A DNA stretch of 64,000 bases from Kordia jejudonensis (GCF_001005315.1 NZ_LBMG01000009.1:1-64000), one strand, 5' to 3'. Positions 36,152 to 46,656 are shown, counted from the first letter of the stretch. The notes: generated by a model from the sequence alone, not told the origin. Program-made: numbers and translations.

Positions 36152-36736
36152 ACAAAACTGATTATTTCACATGTATTATAAAAGGAGGAATGAGCAAGCA
36201 CATCGTTTCAATGAGTCAAGTTATCCTATCTTTAATAACTTACGTCTGTTCGATATAAGTCATTCAATTCATATTTGTGATTGAGCTAAGAAACTCCTTA
36301 CTAAATAACACATCTTCAGTATTTTATTTTCGTTTTCTTTGCTTTCCCAAAGAATACTGAATCAAGTTCAGCACAGGCATCAACAAAAGAAAGGGAACTT
36401 TTCCAGAGGTATTTTTAGTTTTTCTTTCTAAAAAAACTAAAACCGCATGAATTTTCCTAATTTTTTTAGTTCACAATCTTTTTATTTTAAATCAAGGAGT
36501 TCATGAATCTTCGATTTCCAAGGTTTCAAAAATTTTTAACGGAAAATCCCTGCTACACTGCGGAAAAGAAAAGTATCGAACTAAATTTTTACGTCGAACT
36601 CAGGATAACTAGAATTTTCATCGAATACGTTTAAGAATGATTTGATAGAGTTAATGAAAATATGCTATTTCCGCTAATTTTACTTTATTAACTCTTAAAC
36701 AATAACGCAGGTAATGTGTTTAAAAATTAAAATTTT
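36152..36736. other. 585-bp intergenic region without a gene
   Basis: No supported gene was seen. It holds a CTGAA-TCAAG-TTCAG palindrome (36357-36371) of the type repeated elsewhere in the window, and an 11-bp stem TTTTAGTTTTT/AAAAACTAAAA (36413-36442). The rest is AT-rich and featureless to the eye. Confidence 0.5.
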
Positions 36737-37720
36737 ATGTTAACAAAACTACTCATACTTCAAGAAACGGTAAAAGACAAAAAAGGAGAATTGGATGTGA
36801 ATCCACAATCTATTATTGAAAAATTAGATACATGGTTGGACGGATTTATCAAAGCAATTCCGAACATACTTATCGGATTGGTCATTTTTGTAGCAATGCT
36901 ATATGTAGGAAGATGGCTTGGAAAACTAGTCAAACGCTTATTAGCTAACAGAGGACGAAAAAACTTTGGAGATTTACTCGGCGCCTTTACAAGATATCTT
37001 GTGATCATTTTCGGAATTGCGATTGCGTTGACTATTATGGCGCCTAATTTGAGCCCAGCAGATTTAATTGCAAGTTTAGGTGTTTCATCGGTTGCTATAG
37101 GTTTTGCGTTCCAAGATATTTTACAAAACTGGTTGGCAGGAATTCTTATTTTACTTAGACAACCTTTTGAACTTGGCGATCAAATTGTCGTGAATGGGTA
37201 TGAAGGAACTGTTGAAAAAATCAAAACACGTGCAACCATAATTATTACGTATGATGGAAAACGTGTGGTCATTCCAAATAATACCGTTTATAATAATTCA
37301 GTAGTTGTTAATACGGCGCATAAATTTATTCGGTCGCAATATGATATTGGGGTTGGATATGATGAAAACTACATGGAAGCCATGAAAATACTAAAAGAAA
37401 CCATTGAAAATATTGAAGGTGTTACGTCCGAAAAACCTGTGGAAACACTCGTGTGGGATCAGGCTGATAGTTGGTTGACCATTCGTGTGAGATGGTGGAC
37501 AAAAAGTGACAGAGCAAGTGTCGTACAAATTTGGTCAAAAGTACTTTTAGCTACGCAAGAAGCTATGGATGAAGCAGGAATAGATCTTCCATTCCCAACG
37601 CAAGTAGAAATTCAGAATGCACACGATTTAGCAGAAGCAAGAGAAGACCTAGCACAACACATAACGACAACTTCGAAAAAAGCTCAAGAGCAACAACAAA
37701 AAAATAACGAAGAAGAATAA
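36737..37720 (+). CDS. MscS-family mechanosensitive channel
   Basis: 327 aa inner-membrane channel that opens under membrane tension to release solutes. The N-terminal amphipathic segment is followed by three membrane helices (ALTIMAPNLSPADLIASLGVSSVAIGFAFQDILQNWLAGILILLRQPFELGDQI contains the pore helix and beta-domain junction). The beta-domain has VNGYEGTVEKIKTRATIIITYDGKRVVIPN, and an alpha/beta C-terminal domain follows. The length is close to small MscS (286 aa) with a Gln/Lys-rich tail. The substrate is nonspecific. It stands alone. Confidence 0.94.
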   Translation: MLTKLLILQETVKDKKGELDVNPQSIIEKLDTWLDGFIKAIPNILIGLVIFVAMLYVGRWLGKLVKRLLANRGRKNFGDLLGAFTRYLVIIFGIAIALTIMAPNLSPADLIASLGVSSVAIGFAFQDILQNWLAGILILLRQPFELGDQIVVNGYEGTVEKIKTRATIIITYDGKRVVIPNNTVYNNSVVVNTAHKFIRSQYDIGVGYDENYMEAMKILKETIENIEGVTSEKPVETLVWDQADSWLTIRVRWWTKSDRASVVQIWSKVLLATQEAMDEAGIDLPFPTQVEIQNAHDLAEAREDLAQHITTTSKKAQEQQQKNNEEE

Positions 37721-37722
37721 CG

Positions 37723-38246
<524 letters not shown>

Positions 38247-38384
38247 ACAGTCATGGATTGTATCTCAATGAACTATAAAAAAACTACTGCACAATTTCAT
38301 CGTGTAGATATTCGCTATCCCTAGTTATTGTTGAGAAATTTATTTTTTTAACCGTATGAATAACTACACAATCAAAATTTAAAA

Positions 38385-40373
38385 ATGACAGTACAAGAAC
38401 ATATTTTACAAGGAATACCAGCTACCTTACCAGATCCAAAACCATACGATTCTAACATCAATCACGCGCCAAAGCGAAAAGAAATCTTATCTGCTGAAGA
38501 AAAAAAGTTAGCCTTGCGAAATGCATTGCGCTACTTTGATAAAAAACACCACGAAGTGTTAGTACCAGAATTTAAGAACGAACTCGAAACCTATGGAAGA
38601 ATTTATATGTATCGTTTTCGTCCCGATTATAAAATGTATGCACGTCCAATAGACGAATATCCAGGAAAAACGAATCAGGCAAAAGCAATTATGTTGATGA
38701 TTCAAAACAACTTGGATTATGCAGTTGCACAACATCCACATGAATTAATCACTTACGGAGGAAATGGTGGCGTGTTCCAAAACTGGGCACAATATTTATT
38801 AGTCATGAAATATTTGGCGGAAATGAACGAAGAACAAACGTTGGTTATGTATTCAGGCCATCCGCTTGGTTTATTTCCTTCACACAAAGATGCACCAAGA
38901 GTTGTAGTCACCAATGGAATGATGATTCCAAACTACTCACAACCCGATGATTGGGAAAAATTCAACGCATTGGGCGTTACACAATACGGACAAATGACCG
39001 CAGGAAGTTATATGTACATTGGTCCGCAAGGAATTGTACACGGAACAACAATTACGGTTTTGAATGGTGGACGAAAAATTTCGAAAAATGGCGAAGGTTT
39101 AGCTGGAAAACTATTCCTAACAGCTGGATTGGGCGGTATGAGTGGCGCACAACCAAAAGCTGGAAACATTGCGGGTTGTATCACAGTATGTGCAGAAGTA
39201 AATCCGAAAGCAACAGAAACACGTCATTCACAAGGTTGGGTTGATGAAGTCATATATGATTTGGACGAATTGGTAAGCAGAGTCAATTCCGCCAAAGCGA
39301 ACAAAGAAATTGTGTCCATCGCCTATCAAGGAAATATTGTAGACGTTTGGGAAAAATTTGATGAAACCGATGTATATGTCGATTTGGGAAGCGATCAAAC
39401 TTCCTTACACAATCCGTGGGCTGGTGGCTATTATCCAATTGGATTATCGTATGAAGAAGCGAATGAAATGATGGCGAATGATCCTGAATTATTCAAAGAA
39501 AAAATACAAGAAACCCTACGTAGACATGCAGCTGCGGTAAATAAACATACTGAAAAAGGAACCTACTTTTTCGATTATGGAAATGCGTTCTTATTGGAAG
39601 CTTCGCGTGCTGGCGCAGCTATTATGGCGGAAAATGGTATTGATTTTAAATATCCAAGTTATGTACAAGACATTATGGGACCGATGTGTTTCGATTATGG
39701 TTTTGGACCATTCCGTTGGGTTTGCGCATCTGGTAAACCTGAAGACTTAGCGAAAACCGATCAAATTGCTTGTGAAGTATTAGAAGAAATCATGAAAGTT
39801 TCTCCAGCCGAAATTCAACAACAAATGGCGGATAATATTCAATGGATAAAAGGCGCACAAGAAAACAAATTAGTGGTCGGTTCGCAAGCACGTATTTTAT
39901 ATGCAGATTCGGAAGGACGTATGAAAATTGCACAAGCGTTTAACGAAGCAATTGAACGTGGCGATATTGGACCTGTAATTTTAGGACGTGATCATCATGA
40001 TGTTTCTGGAACAGATTCTCCATATAGAGAAACTTCTAATATCTACGACGGTTCCAAATTCACTGCAGATATGGCGATCCACAACGTAATTGGCGACAGT
40101 TTTAGAGGCGCAACTTGGGTTTCCATTCACAATGGTGGTGGCGTTGGTTGGGGCGAAGTTATCAATGGTGGATTCGGCATGGTTCTTGATGGTTCTAAGG
40201 AAGCATCAAGACGTTTACATTCGATGTTATTTTGGGATGTAAACAACGGAATTGCAAGACGAAGTTGGGCGAGAAATGAAGAAGCTATTTTTGCAATAAA
40301 ACGCGCTATGGAAGTAGAGCCAAACTTAAAAGTAACACTTCCAAATATAGTTGATGATGCTTTATTAGAGTAA
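38385..40373 (+). CDS. hutU: Urocanate hydratase
   Basis: 662 aa. Converts urocanate to 4-imidazolone-5-propionate in histidine catabolism, with tightly bound NAD acting as electrophile. Family blocks visible are GLGGMSGAQPKAGNIAGC, FDYGFGPFRWVCASGKPEDL, RDHHDVSGTDSPYRETSNI and IHNGGGVGWGEVINGGFGM. It is about 100 residues longer than the pseudomonad enzyme, as in the Bacteroidota form. No other hut gene is adjacent, so regulation and partners are outside the window. Confidence 0.96.
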   Translation: MTVQEHILQGIPATLPDPKPYDSNINHAPKRKEILSAEEKKLALRNALRYFDKKHHEVLVPEFKNELETYGRIYMYRFRPDYKMYARPIDEYPGKTNQAKAIMLMIQNNLDYAVAQHPHELITYGGNGGVFQNWAQYLLVMKYLAEMNEEQTLVMYSGHPLGLFPSHKDAPRVVVTNGMMIPNYSQPDDWEKFNALGVTQYGQMTAGSYMYIGPQGIVHGTTITVLNGGRKISKNGEGLAGKLFLTAGLGGMSGAQPKAGNIAGCITVCAEVNPKATETRHSQGWVDEVIYDLDELVSRVNSAKANKEIVSIAYQGNIVDVWEKFDETDVYVDLGSDQTSLHNPWAGGYYPIGLSYEEANEMMANDPELFKEKIQETLRRHAAAVNKHTEKGTYFFDYGNAFLLEASRAGAAIMAENGIDFKYPSYVQDIMGPMCFDYGFGPFRWVCASGKPEDLAKTDQIACEVLEEIMKVSPAEIQQQMADNIQWIKGAQENKLVVGSQARILYADSEGRMKIAQAFNEAIERGDIGPVILGRDHHDVSGTDSPYRETSNIYDGSKFTADMAIHNVIGDSFRGATWVSIHNGGGVGWGEVINGGFGMVLDGSKEASRRLHSMLFWDVNNGIARRSWARNEEAIFAIKRAMEVEPNLKVTLPNIVDDALLE

Positions 40374-40417
40374 GCTATGAAAAAGAAAAAATATATTAAT
40401 CCAAAAAAAGCAGTGAT

Positions 40418-40981
40418 ATGAAAACAATTAAATTACTATTTCCGGTAGTCGCGTTACTACTTGTGACCTCTTGTATATCTGTTAGAGTAGCATCTGATTA
40501 TGATGAGCAAGCTGATTTTAATTCATACAAAACATTTGCATTTTATAAAACTGGAATCGATCAAGCAGAGATTTCTGATTTAGATAAAAAAAGAATTCTT
40601 CGCTCTATTGAGAAAGAAATGTTAGCAAGAGGTTTTGTGAAGTCCGACAATCCAGACCTTTTGGTAAATATTATGACAAAAGCGAATAAGCGTGTCAATG
40701 TTAACAACAACGCTTGGGGCTGGGGAGGCTTTGGCGCTTGGGGTTGGGGCGGCTGGAATCCATGGATGTGGGGCGGCGGACCAATGATGAATACCGTAAC
40801 CACACGTATTGAAGGCGTTTTATATATTGACTTGATTGATACTAAACAAAAAGAATTAGTATGGCAAGGAAAAGGTACAGGAACGTTATTACGCAGTAAA
40901 ATGTCTAAAAAACAAGAACGAATTGAGGAATTTGTTGCTGAAATAATGAAAGAATATCCACCAACAGCAGAAGCCAACTAA
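40418..40981 (+). CDS. DUF4136-type lipoprotein
   Basis: 187 aa. Lipobox LVTSC (Cys near residue 19) after a typical signal peptide. The body has DUF4136 features: ASDYDEQADFNSYKTFAFYKTG, LDKKRILRSIEKEMLARGFV and DLLVNIMTKANKRV. A Gly/Trp-rich insert follows (NNNAWGWGGFGAWGWGGWN, about residues 98-116), then a beta segment EGVLYIDLIDTKQKELVWQGKGTG. Role unknown, probably outer-membrane anchored. It is followed by its terminator. hutU lies 44 nt upstream and could be co-transcribed. Confidence 0.88.
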   Translation: MKTIKLLFPVVALLLVTSCISVRVASDYDEQADFNSYKTFAFYKTGIDQAEISDLDKKRILRSIEKEMLARGFVKSDNPDLLVNIMTKANKRVNVNNNAWGWGGFGAWGWGGWNPWMWGGGPMMNTVTTRIEGVLYIDLIDTKQKELVWQGKGTGTLLRSKMSKKQERIEEFVAEIMKEYPPTAEAN

Positions 40982-41004
40982 CAAGATTCACATATGAAAA
41001 AATG

Positions 41005-41036
41005 AAACCTCGAAGGTGAAACTTCGAGGTTTTTTT
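41005..41036 (+). terminator. Terminator after the DUF4136 gene
   Basis: Perfect stem AAACCTCGAAG/CTTCGAGGTTT, 6-nt loop, T-run. Confidence 0.85.
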
Positions 41037-41130
41037 ATGTATACAGGTCATTTTTTAATAATGTTATGTAAAGTGTGTTTTTCGATCACAACTATCTACA
41101 ATCAATTATAACAATAGTATAGTATAGCTT

Positions 41131-41148
41131 CTCGACTGCGCTCGAAGT
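41131..41148 (+). repeat. Dispersed CTCGACTGCGCTCGA repeat, copy 1
   Basis: CTCGACTGCGCTCGAAGT. Near-identical copies occur at 48636-48656, 59404-59425 and 63113-63134 (copies 2-4). Palindrome-like (TCGA ends) and typical of flavobacterial intergenic repeats. Confidence 0.7.
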
Positions 41149-41267
41149 TGTAAAGAATTAATTTTTACTTATTATAAGAAAAATAGAAGCAGTAAGTTTT
41201 ATACTTTTATTAGAACTTGTTTTTATGACATTTTCATATCTTTACTTTTATAAAATTTATTGCTCAC

Positions 41268-42092
41268 ATGCTTCAAAAAGTACTTTTTACATTCGCTATT
41301 TTCTTCGTGCTTACCAATCTTTCGATCGCGCAAAGTGACTTCTTCGTTAAACTTGATAATAAAAATCGTGTGCGAGAAGCAGGCACATTGGCAAACGCCG
41401 AAAAAGAAGGACTCTGGCTTTCATTTAAACGCAATGGAAAGCATAAAAAGAGATACTACGTCAATGGAAAGAAGCAACGACTTTCAAAAGTTTCCATAGA
41501 AAAACGATATGATATTGAAAAGAACGAAAATAGTTTTGGACTCTTAACCAATGGCAAGAAAGAAGGTATTTGGTTTACGTTTAATGAAAATGACTTAATT
41601 TCGAGTATTGCACATTATAAAGCAGGAATTTTAGAAGGCAAGTATTACCGTTTTCATGCTGATGGCGAAGTACTTGGATTGGATATGTATGTAAATGGTA
41701 AAAAACACGGAATCTGTAAAGAATTTCATAGTGGCGGCGCGTTGCATTACAGCACAGAATATGTTCATGGCAAGATTAGAGATGGCGAAAATGTATACTA
41801 TCATCCAAATGGAAACATAAAGTTTTTAGACTATTATAAAGATGGTTTGAAGTTTGGGAAAAGCACTTCCTATTACAAATCTGGCGCAATAGAAATCGAA
41901 GGTACTTACAGAGATAAAGGCTTAGCAGAAGGTCCATGGAAAGAGTATTATGAGAATGGAAAACTCAAAGAAAAATACTACTATAAACACGGCCTTTTTC
42001 ACGGAGAATACACAATTTATGATCAAGCAGGAAATATTACAGCTCAATATATATATAAAAATGATAAACTCATTAAAACGATTGTTGAGTAA
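41268..42092 (+). CDS. Secreted MORN-repeat protein
   Basis: 274 aa with a signal peptide (residues 1-21, SIAQS). The mature part is built of about ten MORN-like repeats (GKKEGIWFTFNEND; GILEGKYYRFHADG; GKKHGICKEFHSGG; DGLKFGKSTSYYKSG; GLAEGPWKEYYENGKL; GLFHGEYTIYDQAG). Such repeats are found in many bacterial surface or periplasmic proteins, sometimes annotated as YwqK-type antitoxins without functional proof. It is monocistronic and nothing suggests a toxin partner. Confidence 0.85.
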   Translation: MLQKVLFTFAIFFVLTNLSIAQSDFFVKLDNKNRVREAGTLANAEKEGLWLSFKRNGKHKKRYYVNGKKQRLSKVSIEKRYDIEKNENSFGLLTNGKKEGIWFTFNENDLISSIAHYKAGILEGKYYRFHADGEVLGLDMYVNGKKHGICKEFHSGGALHYSTEYVHGKIRDGENVYYHPNGNIKFLDYYKDGLKFGKSTSYYKSGAIEIEGTYRDKGLAEGPWKEYYENGKLKEKYYYKHGLFHGEYTIYDQAGNITAQYIYKNDKLIKTIVE

Positions 42093-42334
42093 TGATCATC
42101 TTAAATGAAATCCACAAAAAACTTATATATCTTACAATTGGTTTTTTAAATAAACTCATATCAAAAACAACTTTTCTCTATTGACTTTCCATCTAACTGA
42201 GTTTTGTCATTTGAGCATACTAGCAAAAATTATCCTAATTCATATACCATCTTTTTCTTTACATTTACTGTCTAATTTCTTAAACTTTTAAAAGTTAGCT
42301 CAAAAAACACCCAAACCGTAATGTAATTACAGAA

Positions 42335-42354
42335 TTCCCTTTTTTGATAGGGAA
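42335..42354 (+). promoter_or_regulatory. Inverted repeat upstream of RiPP-like gene 3
   Basis: TTCCCT then 8 nt then AGGGAA, 40 nt before ATG 42394. It could be an operator or a weak hairpin. The rest of the 301-bp gap 42093-42393 shows no gene. Confidence 0.35.
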
Positions 42355-42393
42355 CGATTTTTAGTATATTCATGAAAACTAAAATAAGTACTC

Positions 42394-42702
42394 ATGAAAA
42401 AAAAGAATTTAAAACTTGGAAAGCTTTCCTTTAAAAAGTCAAATGTTGCTTCCTTGATTCAAAGAGATCTAATTATGGGAGGTTCAGGAGTTGGACCAGG
42501 CTGTAACTCTGATATCGAATGTACTCAGACTTGTCCGCAGGATACTTGTACTTCTGCTCCACAACCAGATCCAGATCCTCAATCTAATCTACCATGCCAT
42601 ACACAAGGATTTACTTGTGGACCAGTTTGTAACATAACTGAAGATTGCGGTTCAAGCCCAGGAGCTTTTTTATGTGTTAATGAAACTTTTAACAGATTGT
42701 AA
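42394..42702 (+). CDS. GG-leader Cys-rich peptide, candidate RiPP precursor 3
   Basis: 102 aa. The leader MKKKNLKLGKLSFKKSNVASLIQRDLIMGG follows the same plan as the peptides at 5.4 and 13.8 kb (MKK, Leu/Lys-rich, K-x-x-V/I-S/A-x-L, then GG). The core is long and Cys-rich (nine Cys) with TCPQDTC, CGPVC and ECTQTC patterns and an acidic Pro/Asp segment. Nine cysteines suggest multiple rings or disulfides. No modification or export gene is adjacent. It has its own terminator. Family assignment rests on leader similarity. Confidence 0.65.
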   Translation: MKKKNLKLGKLSFKKSNVASLIQRDLIMGGSGVGPGCNSDIECTQTCPQDTCTSAPQPDPDPQSNLPCHTQGFTCGPVCNITEDCGSSPGAFLCVNETFNRL

Positions 42703-42727
42703 TATATCTTTTAAAATATTTATCAAA

Positions 42728-42762
42728 AAAGGCTGTCTTATTATTTTAAAGACAGCCTTTCT
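42728..42762 (+). terminator. Terminator of RiPP-like gene 3
   Basis: Perfect stem AAAGGCTGTCTT/AAGACAGCCTTT with a 9-nt loop. Confidence 0.85.
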
Positions 42763-42895
42763 CAATTGTTGTGAATATCATTTTAAGTGAAAACTTACTA
42801 CTTTTTTTCATGATGAAGTTTCATAAGATTTTTAGAAATTTCAAATTCAACACCTTAATTCATTGTGACATTGATACCTCATTACATTTAAATAA

Positions 42896-44968
42896 TTAAT
42901 ATTCCATTAACTCCTTAATTTTCGCTTTTACTTTTTCCGTAGATGGAATCATCGTTTGCTCCAAGGTACTATTTAATGGAATGGCGGGCATGTTTTCCGA
43001 ACCGATAATCATAACGGGCGCATCTAAGTATTTGAAACATTTTTCCTGAATCATTCCACACAAAGCTCTTGCAAACGAATTGTTTACAGGCTCTTCCGTA
43101 ACGACTAAACATTTTCCTGTCTTTTTTACAGACGCAATAATGGTGTCTTCATCTAATGGAAAAAGTGTTCGTAAATCTATGATTTCAATGTGTTCGCGTT
43201 GTCCTTCTGAAGCATTCATTGCCCAATGTGTTCCCATTCCGTAGGTAATGACCGTCATGGTTTCTTTTTCCTCTTGCTTCCAAATTTCTTGTAATACGTT
43301 TGCTTTTCCAAATGGCAACATATAATCTTCCGATGGCTCAATTGAAGTTGCGCCTTTTGTTCCTGGCACTTTTGACCAATACAATCCTTTGTGTTCTAAA
43401 ATCACAACCGGATTTGGATCGTGATAAGCAGCTTTCATCAAACCTTTTAAATCAGCTCCGTTACTTGGATACGCGATTTTGATTCCTCTAATATTTGTTA
43501 ATACAGATTCTACTGAAGATGAATGATATGGGCCACCACTTCCGTATGCACCAATTGGTACACGAAGAATCATAGAAACTGGCCATTTTCCGTTGGATAA
43601 GTAACACGAACGACTTACTTCCGTAAATAACTGATTGAGTCCTGGCCAAATATAATCTGCAAACTGAACTTCTACAATTGGCTTCAATCCTACTGCGCTC
43701 ATTCCTACTGTTGAACCTACAATAAAGGCTTCCTGAATTGGCGTATTGAAAACTCGATCGTCTCCAAATTTTTGCGCTAAGGTTGCCGCTTCACGGAAAA
43801 CACCGCCTAAACGTCCACCAACATCTTGTCCGTATAATAAACATTCTTTGTGTTCACGCATGAGTTCTTCTACGGCAAATAATGCACAATCGACCATGAC
43901 GACTTTTTCTTCACGTTCCGGACTTCGCTCGCCTACTTCTGAAGTGACTGGCGTTGGTGCAAAATCATGTGTAAATAAGTCTGCTGGTGTTGGATCTTCT
44001 GCTAGTAAGGCTTCTTCAAAATCTGCTTTTACTTGGGCAATTGCGTCGTTTTCTATTTTCTTTACCGCTTCCGCAGAAAAACCATTGTCGAGTAATTGTT
44101 GCTTAATTACTGGATATGGATCACGCGAACGTGCTTCCTCCAAATCGTCACGATACCATTCCATTCGCACGCCAGATGTATGATGATTTAGTAATGGCAC
44201 TTTTGCATGTACTAAGATTGGACGACGTTCTTCACGAATGGTTTTGATTACTTTTTCAAGCGTTTCATAACTTTCAATGAAGTTAGCGCCATCAATAGAA
44301 ACCGCTTCTAATCCGATGAAACCTTCTGCATATTCTGCGGCATTTTGCGCTCTGGTTTCTGCGGCATTTGCCGAAATGTCCCAACCGTTATCTTGTACTA
44401 AGTATAATATTGGCAATTGTTTTAAAGCTGCCATTTGAAACGCTTCTGCAATTTCTCCTTCTGTTACGGAAGCATCTCCTAAAGAACATACCGTGATTGG
44501 ATTTAAATCACGCGTTTCCTCAAATGGAGAATCTTTAGCTGCTTGGTCTACAATGCCTTGCATTTCTTTGTATTTCATTCCCATAGCGACACCAGTTGCG
44601 GGAATGGTTTGCATTCCTGTTGCTGAGGATTGATGTGGAATTTTTGGCTTGTCTGCTACTCGTAAACTTGGATGCGAATAGTAGGTACGTCCACCAGAAA
44701 AAGGATCGTCTTTTTTTGCTAAGAGTTGCAACATTAAATCATACGGACGCATTCCGATAGAAAGCAACATCGCATCATCACGGTAATATGGAAACGCATA
44801 ATCTTGTGGCAACAATTGCATTCCTACGGCACATTGAATCGCTTCATGTCCACGTGAAGTAGCATGTACATATTTGGAAACTTGTTTAAAGTTGTCTTCG
44901 TATAATGTTGCCATTGCTTTGGCAGTGCAGAGCAATGAGAATCCTTTTTGTAGTGTTTCTTTGTTCAT
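42896..44968 (-). CDS. Branched-chain 2-oxoacid dehydrogenase E1, fused alpha and beta subunits
   Basis: 690 aa from MNKETLQKGF. A frame start at 45028 adds 20 residues not typical of the family. Thiamine-diphosphate-dependent decarboxylation of branched 2-oxoacids, feeding an E2 lipoyl domain. The N-terminal half has the E1-alpha TPP motif GDASVTEGEIAEAFQ...QDNGWDIS. The C-terminal half has E1-beta features (LLYGQDVGGRLGGVFR; PIQEAFIVGSTVGMSAVGLKPIVEVQFADYI; FPLDEDTII). Alpha and beta are separate genes in many bacteria; here they are fused. It lies downstream of ilvE and E2, in the same orientation. The exact 2-oxoacid is inferred from ilvE and E2 nearby. Confidence 0.92.
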   Translation of the reverse strand: MNKETLQKGFSLLCTAKAMATLYEDNFKQVSKYVHATSRGHEAIQCAVGMQLLPQDYAFPYYRDDAMLLSIGMRPYDLMLQLLAKKDDPFSGGRTYYSHPSLRVADKPKIPHQSSATGMQTIPATGVAMGMKYKEMQGIVDQAAKDSPFEETRDLNPITVCSLGDASVTEGEIAEAFQMAALKQLPILYLVQDNGWDISANAAETRAQNAAEYAEGFIGLEAVSIDGANFIESYETLEKVIKTIREERRPILVHAKVPLLNHHTSGVRMEWYRDDLEEARSRDPYPVIKQQLLDNGFSAEAVKKIENDAIAQVKADFEEALLAEDPTPADLFTHDFAPTPVTSEVGERSPEREEKVVMVDCALFAVEELMREHKECLLYGQDVGGRLGGVFREAATLAQKFGDDRVFNTPIQEAFIVGSTVGMSAVGLKPIVEVQFADYIWPGLNQLFTEVSRSCYLSNGKWPVSMILRVPIGAYGSGGPYHSSSVESVLTNIRGIKIAYPSNGADLKGLMKAAYHDPNPVVILEHKGLYWSKVPGTKGATSIEPSEDYMLPFGKANVLQEIWKQEEKETMTVITYGMGTHWAMNASEGQREHIEIIDLRTLFPLDEDTIIASVKKTGKCLVVTEEPVNNSFARALCGMIQEKCFKYLDAPVMIIGSENMPAIPLNSTLEQTMIPSTEKVKAKIKELMEY

Positions 44969-45419
44969 ATTATTCTTTAGTAGTGAGATGTTAGTAGTGA
45001 GAATTAAGTGGTTATATTTTTTTGTCATTCCGCACTTGATGCGGAATCCACTTTTTCTCAGTTCTTAATACTTGTATCTCATTTCTTTTTATACTTGTTA
45101 CTTCTTAATTGATACTAAATCAAGTTCAGCACAGTCGAAGTGACGCTTTGTTATACTCAAGTTTATGTGATACCGAGTCTAGCTCGGCATGACGATTTTT
45201 GTTTTAATTTGCCTCAATACTCAATTCTAGCATCTCATATCTCTTTTTCCACGTTAGCGATTGAGGCTTTGTTGGAGCTCTTTTACAAAGTGGATTCCTG
45301 CCTACGCAGGAATGACAGTTTGTAAAAAGCGACTGCCGAAATGTAATTCACGAGTTCCTTAATCGAAAATCATAAAGCACACGAGTAAAGCGCGACCCTT
45401 GGGTAACGCCCAACTCATG
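44969..45419. repeat. Gene-free stretch rich in short palindromes
   Basis: 451 bp between E1 and ilvE. It contains ATTCCGCA...TGCGGAAT (45027-45047), CCGAG-TCTAG-CTCGG (45173-45187) and ATTCCTGC-CTAC-GCAGGAAT (45294-45313), plus degenerate AT-rich strings. No gene is supported. Confidence 0.7.
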
Positions 45420-46484
45420 TTAATCTACAACCGAAACCATCCAGTAGTGTTTGTCTTCTAATTTTCCTGCGCGGAGTCCGTTGATCGTGTCCATAACGAG
45501 TTGTCCTACAGGACTTTCATCTGACACGTGAATTTCTTCGTCTTTGTGTCCGATAGCTTGAATCATGGCAATTCCAACTGCCGTTCCAGTTCCAAAAGCC
45601 TCTTCGAGCGTTCCGTTTGCCGCAGCTTCTTTGATTTCCGAAAGCTTTATGGCACGTTGTTCTACTTCGTAACCATTGTCTTCCAAGATGGTAATGACAC
45701 TTTTGCGCGTGATTCCGTCCAAAATGGCGCCGTCTAAACTTGGCGTGATGAATTTTCCATTGATTTTAAAGAAGATATTCATCGTTCCTACTTCTTGAAT
45801 GTATTCAAATTCGTGTGCATCTAACCATAATACTTGGTCGAATCCTTTTGATTTTGCAATTTCTGTTGGACGAATGGCTGCTGCGTAGTTTCCTGCGGCT
45901 TTAGCTTCTCCTGTTCCACCTTCAGCGGCACGAATGTATGTTGTTTCTGCGTATAGTTTGATGCGTTTTGTAAAGAATGGTCCTGCTGGCGATGCAATGA
46001 TGATGAAGTGATAGCTTGTTGCGGCGCGCATTCCGATAAACGGTTCGGTTGCGTACATAAATGGTCGCAAGTATAAGGCGCTTCCCTCTTGTGGTGGAAT
46101 CCAACCGCGTTCCATGTTTACTATTTTTTTGAGTCCTTCTACGAATAAATCTTCTGGAAATTCTGGCATTCCCATACGACGCGCACTAAAGTTTAAGCGT
46201 TTTGCGTTTTCTTCTGGACGAAATAGTAATGGTTCTCCTGCTCCATTTACCGTTGCTTTCATGCCTTCAAAAATGGCTTGTCCATAGTGTAACGCCATTG
46301 CTGCGGGATGTGTTGGAATCATTCCAAGTGGCTGAATTTTTGGTGTTTGCCATTTTCCATCTTCATACGAACAAATAAACATATGATCTGTAAAAGTTCG
46401 TCCTAACGGAATATTATCAAAATCGAGTTTAGAAACGTTTGATGTGGCTGCTTTTGTGATTTCTATAGTTTGCGTATGTGTCAT
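45420..46484 (-). CDS. ilvE: Branched-chain amino-acid aminotransferase
   Basis: 354 aa, PLP enzyme transferring the amino group of Leu, Ile and Val to 2-oxoglutarate (reversible). Fold-type IV: the PLP Lys is K195 in GGTGEAKAAGNYAAAIRP, and QVLWLDAHEFEYIQEVGTMNIFF follows. The SALYLRPFMYATEPFIGM block is typical of bacterial BCAT. It lies between E1 and E2 of the 2-oxoacid complex, so it probably starts branched-chain amino-acid breakdown. No own promoter box is apparent. Confidence 0.95.
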   Translation of the reverse strand: MTHTQTIEITKAATSNVSKLDFDNIPLGRTFTDHMFICSYEDGKWQTPKIQPLGMIPTHPAAMALHYGQAIFEGMKATVNGAGEPLLFRPEENAKRLNFSARRMGMPEFPEDLFVEGLKKIVNMERGWIPPQEGSALYLRPFMYATEPFIGMRAATSYHFIIIASPAGPFFTKRIKLYAETTYIRAAEGGTGEAKAAGNYAAAIRPTEIAKSKGFDQVLWLDAHEFEYIQEVGTMNIFFKINGKFITPSLDGAILDGITRKSVITILEDNGYEVEQRAIKLSEIKEAAANGTLEEAFGTGTAVGIAMIQAIGHKDEEIHVSDESPVGQLVMDTINGLRAGKLEDKHYWMVSVVD

Positions 46485-46495
46485 TTGTTGTATGT

Positions 46496-46555
46496 TTTTT
46501 GGGTCTTGGGTCTTGTCTTGGGTTTTGGGTTTTAGGTTTTAGGTTTTAGGTTTTA
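46496..46555 (-). repeat. Degenerate GGGTTTT/GGGTCTT repeat tract
   Basis: Runs of GGGTCTT, GGGTTTT and AGGTTTT units between ilvE and E2. The same motif recurs at 8300, 48830, 56100-56212 and 61770. Confidence 0.7.
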
Positions 46556-46656
46556 AAGAAACCTTTTATATTTAAAATTCAACATTTAGTATATGTTTAT
46601 TCGTTGATTTGTTTTGTGCTCAGTTTCAAGTTCAAGTTCGAGTTCGAGTCCAATTT

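Noticed and set aside
41268-42092. MORN protein as an antitoxin of a toxin pair
   Set aside because: It has a signal peptide and no partner toxin gene nearby; the antitoxin annotation of such repeats is not functional evidence.
45140-45325. 61-codon frame in the E1-ilvE gap
   Set aside because: It runs through intergenic palindromes and has no homologue-like features.
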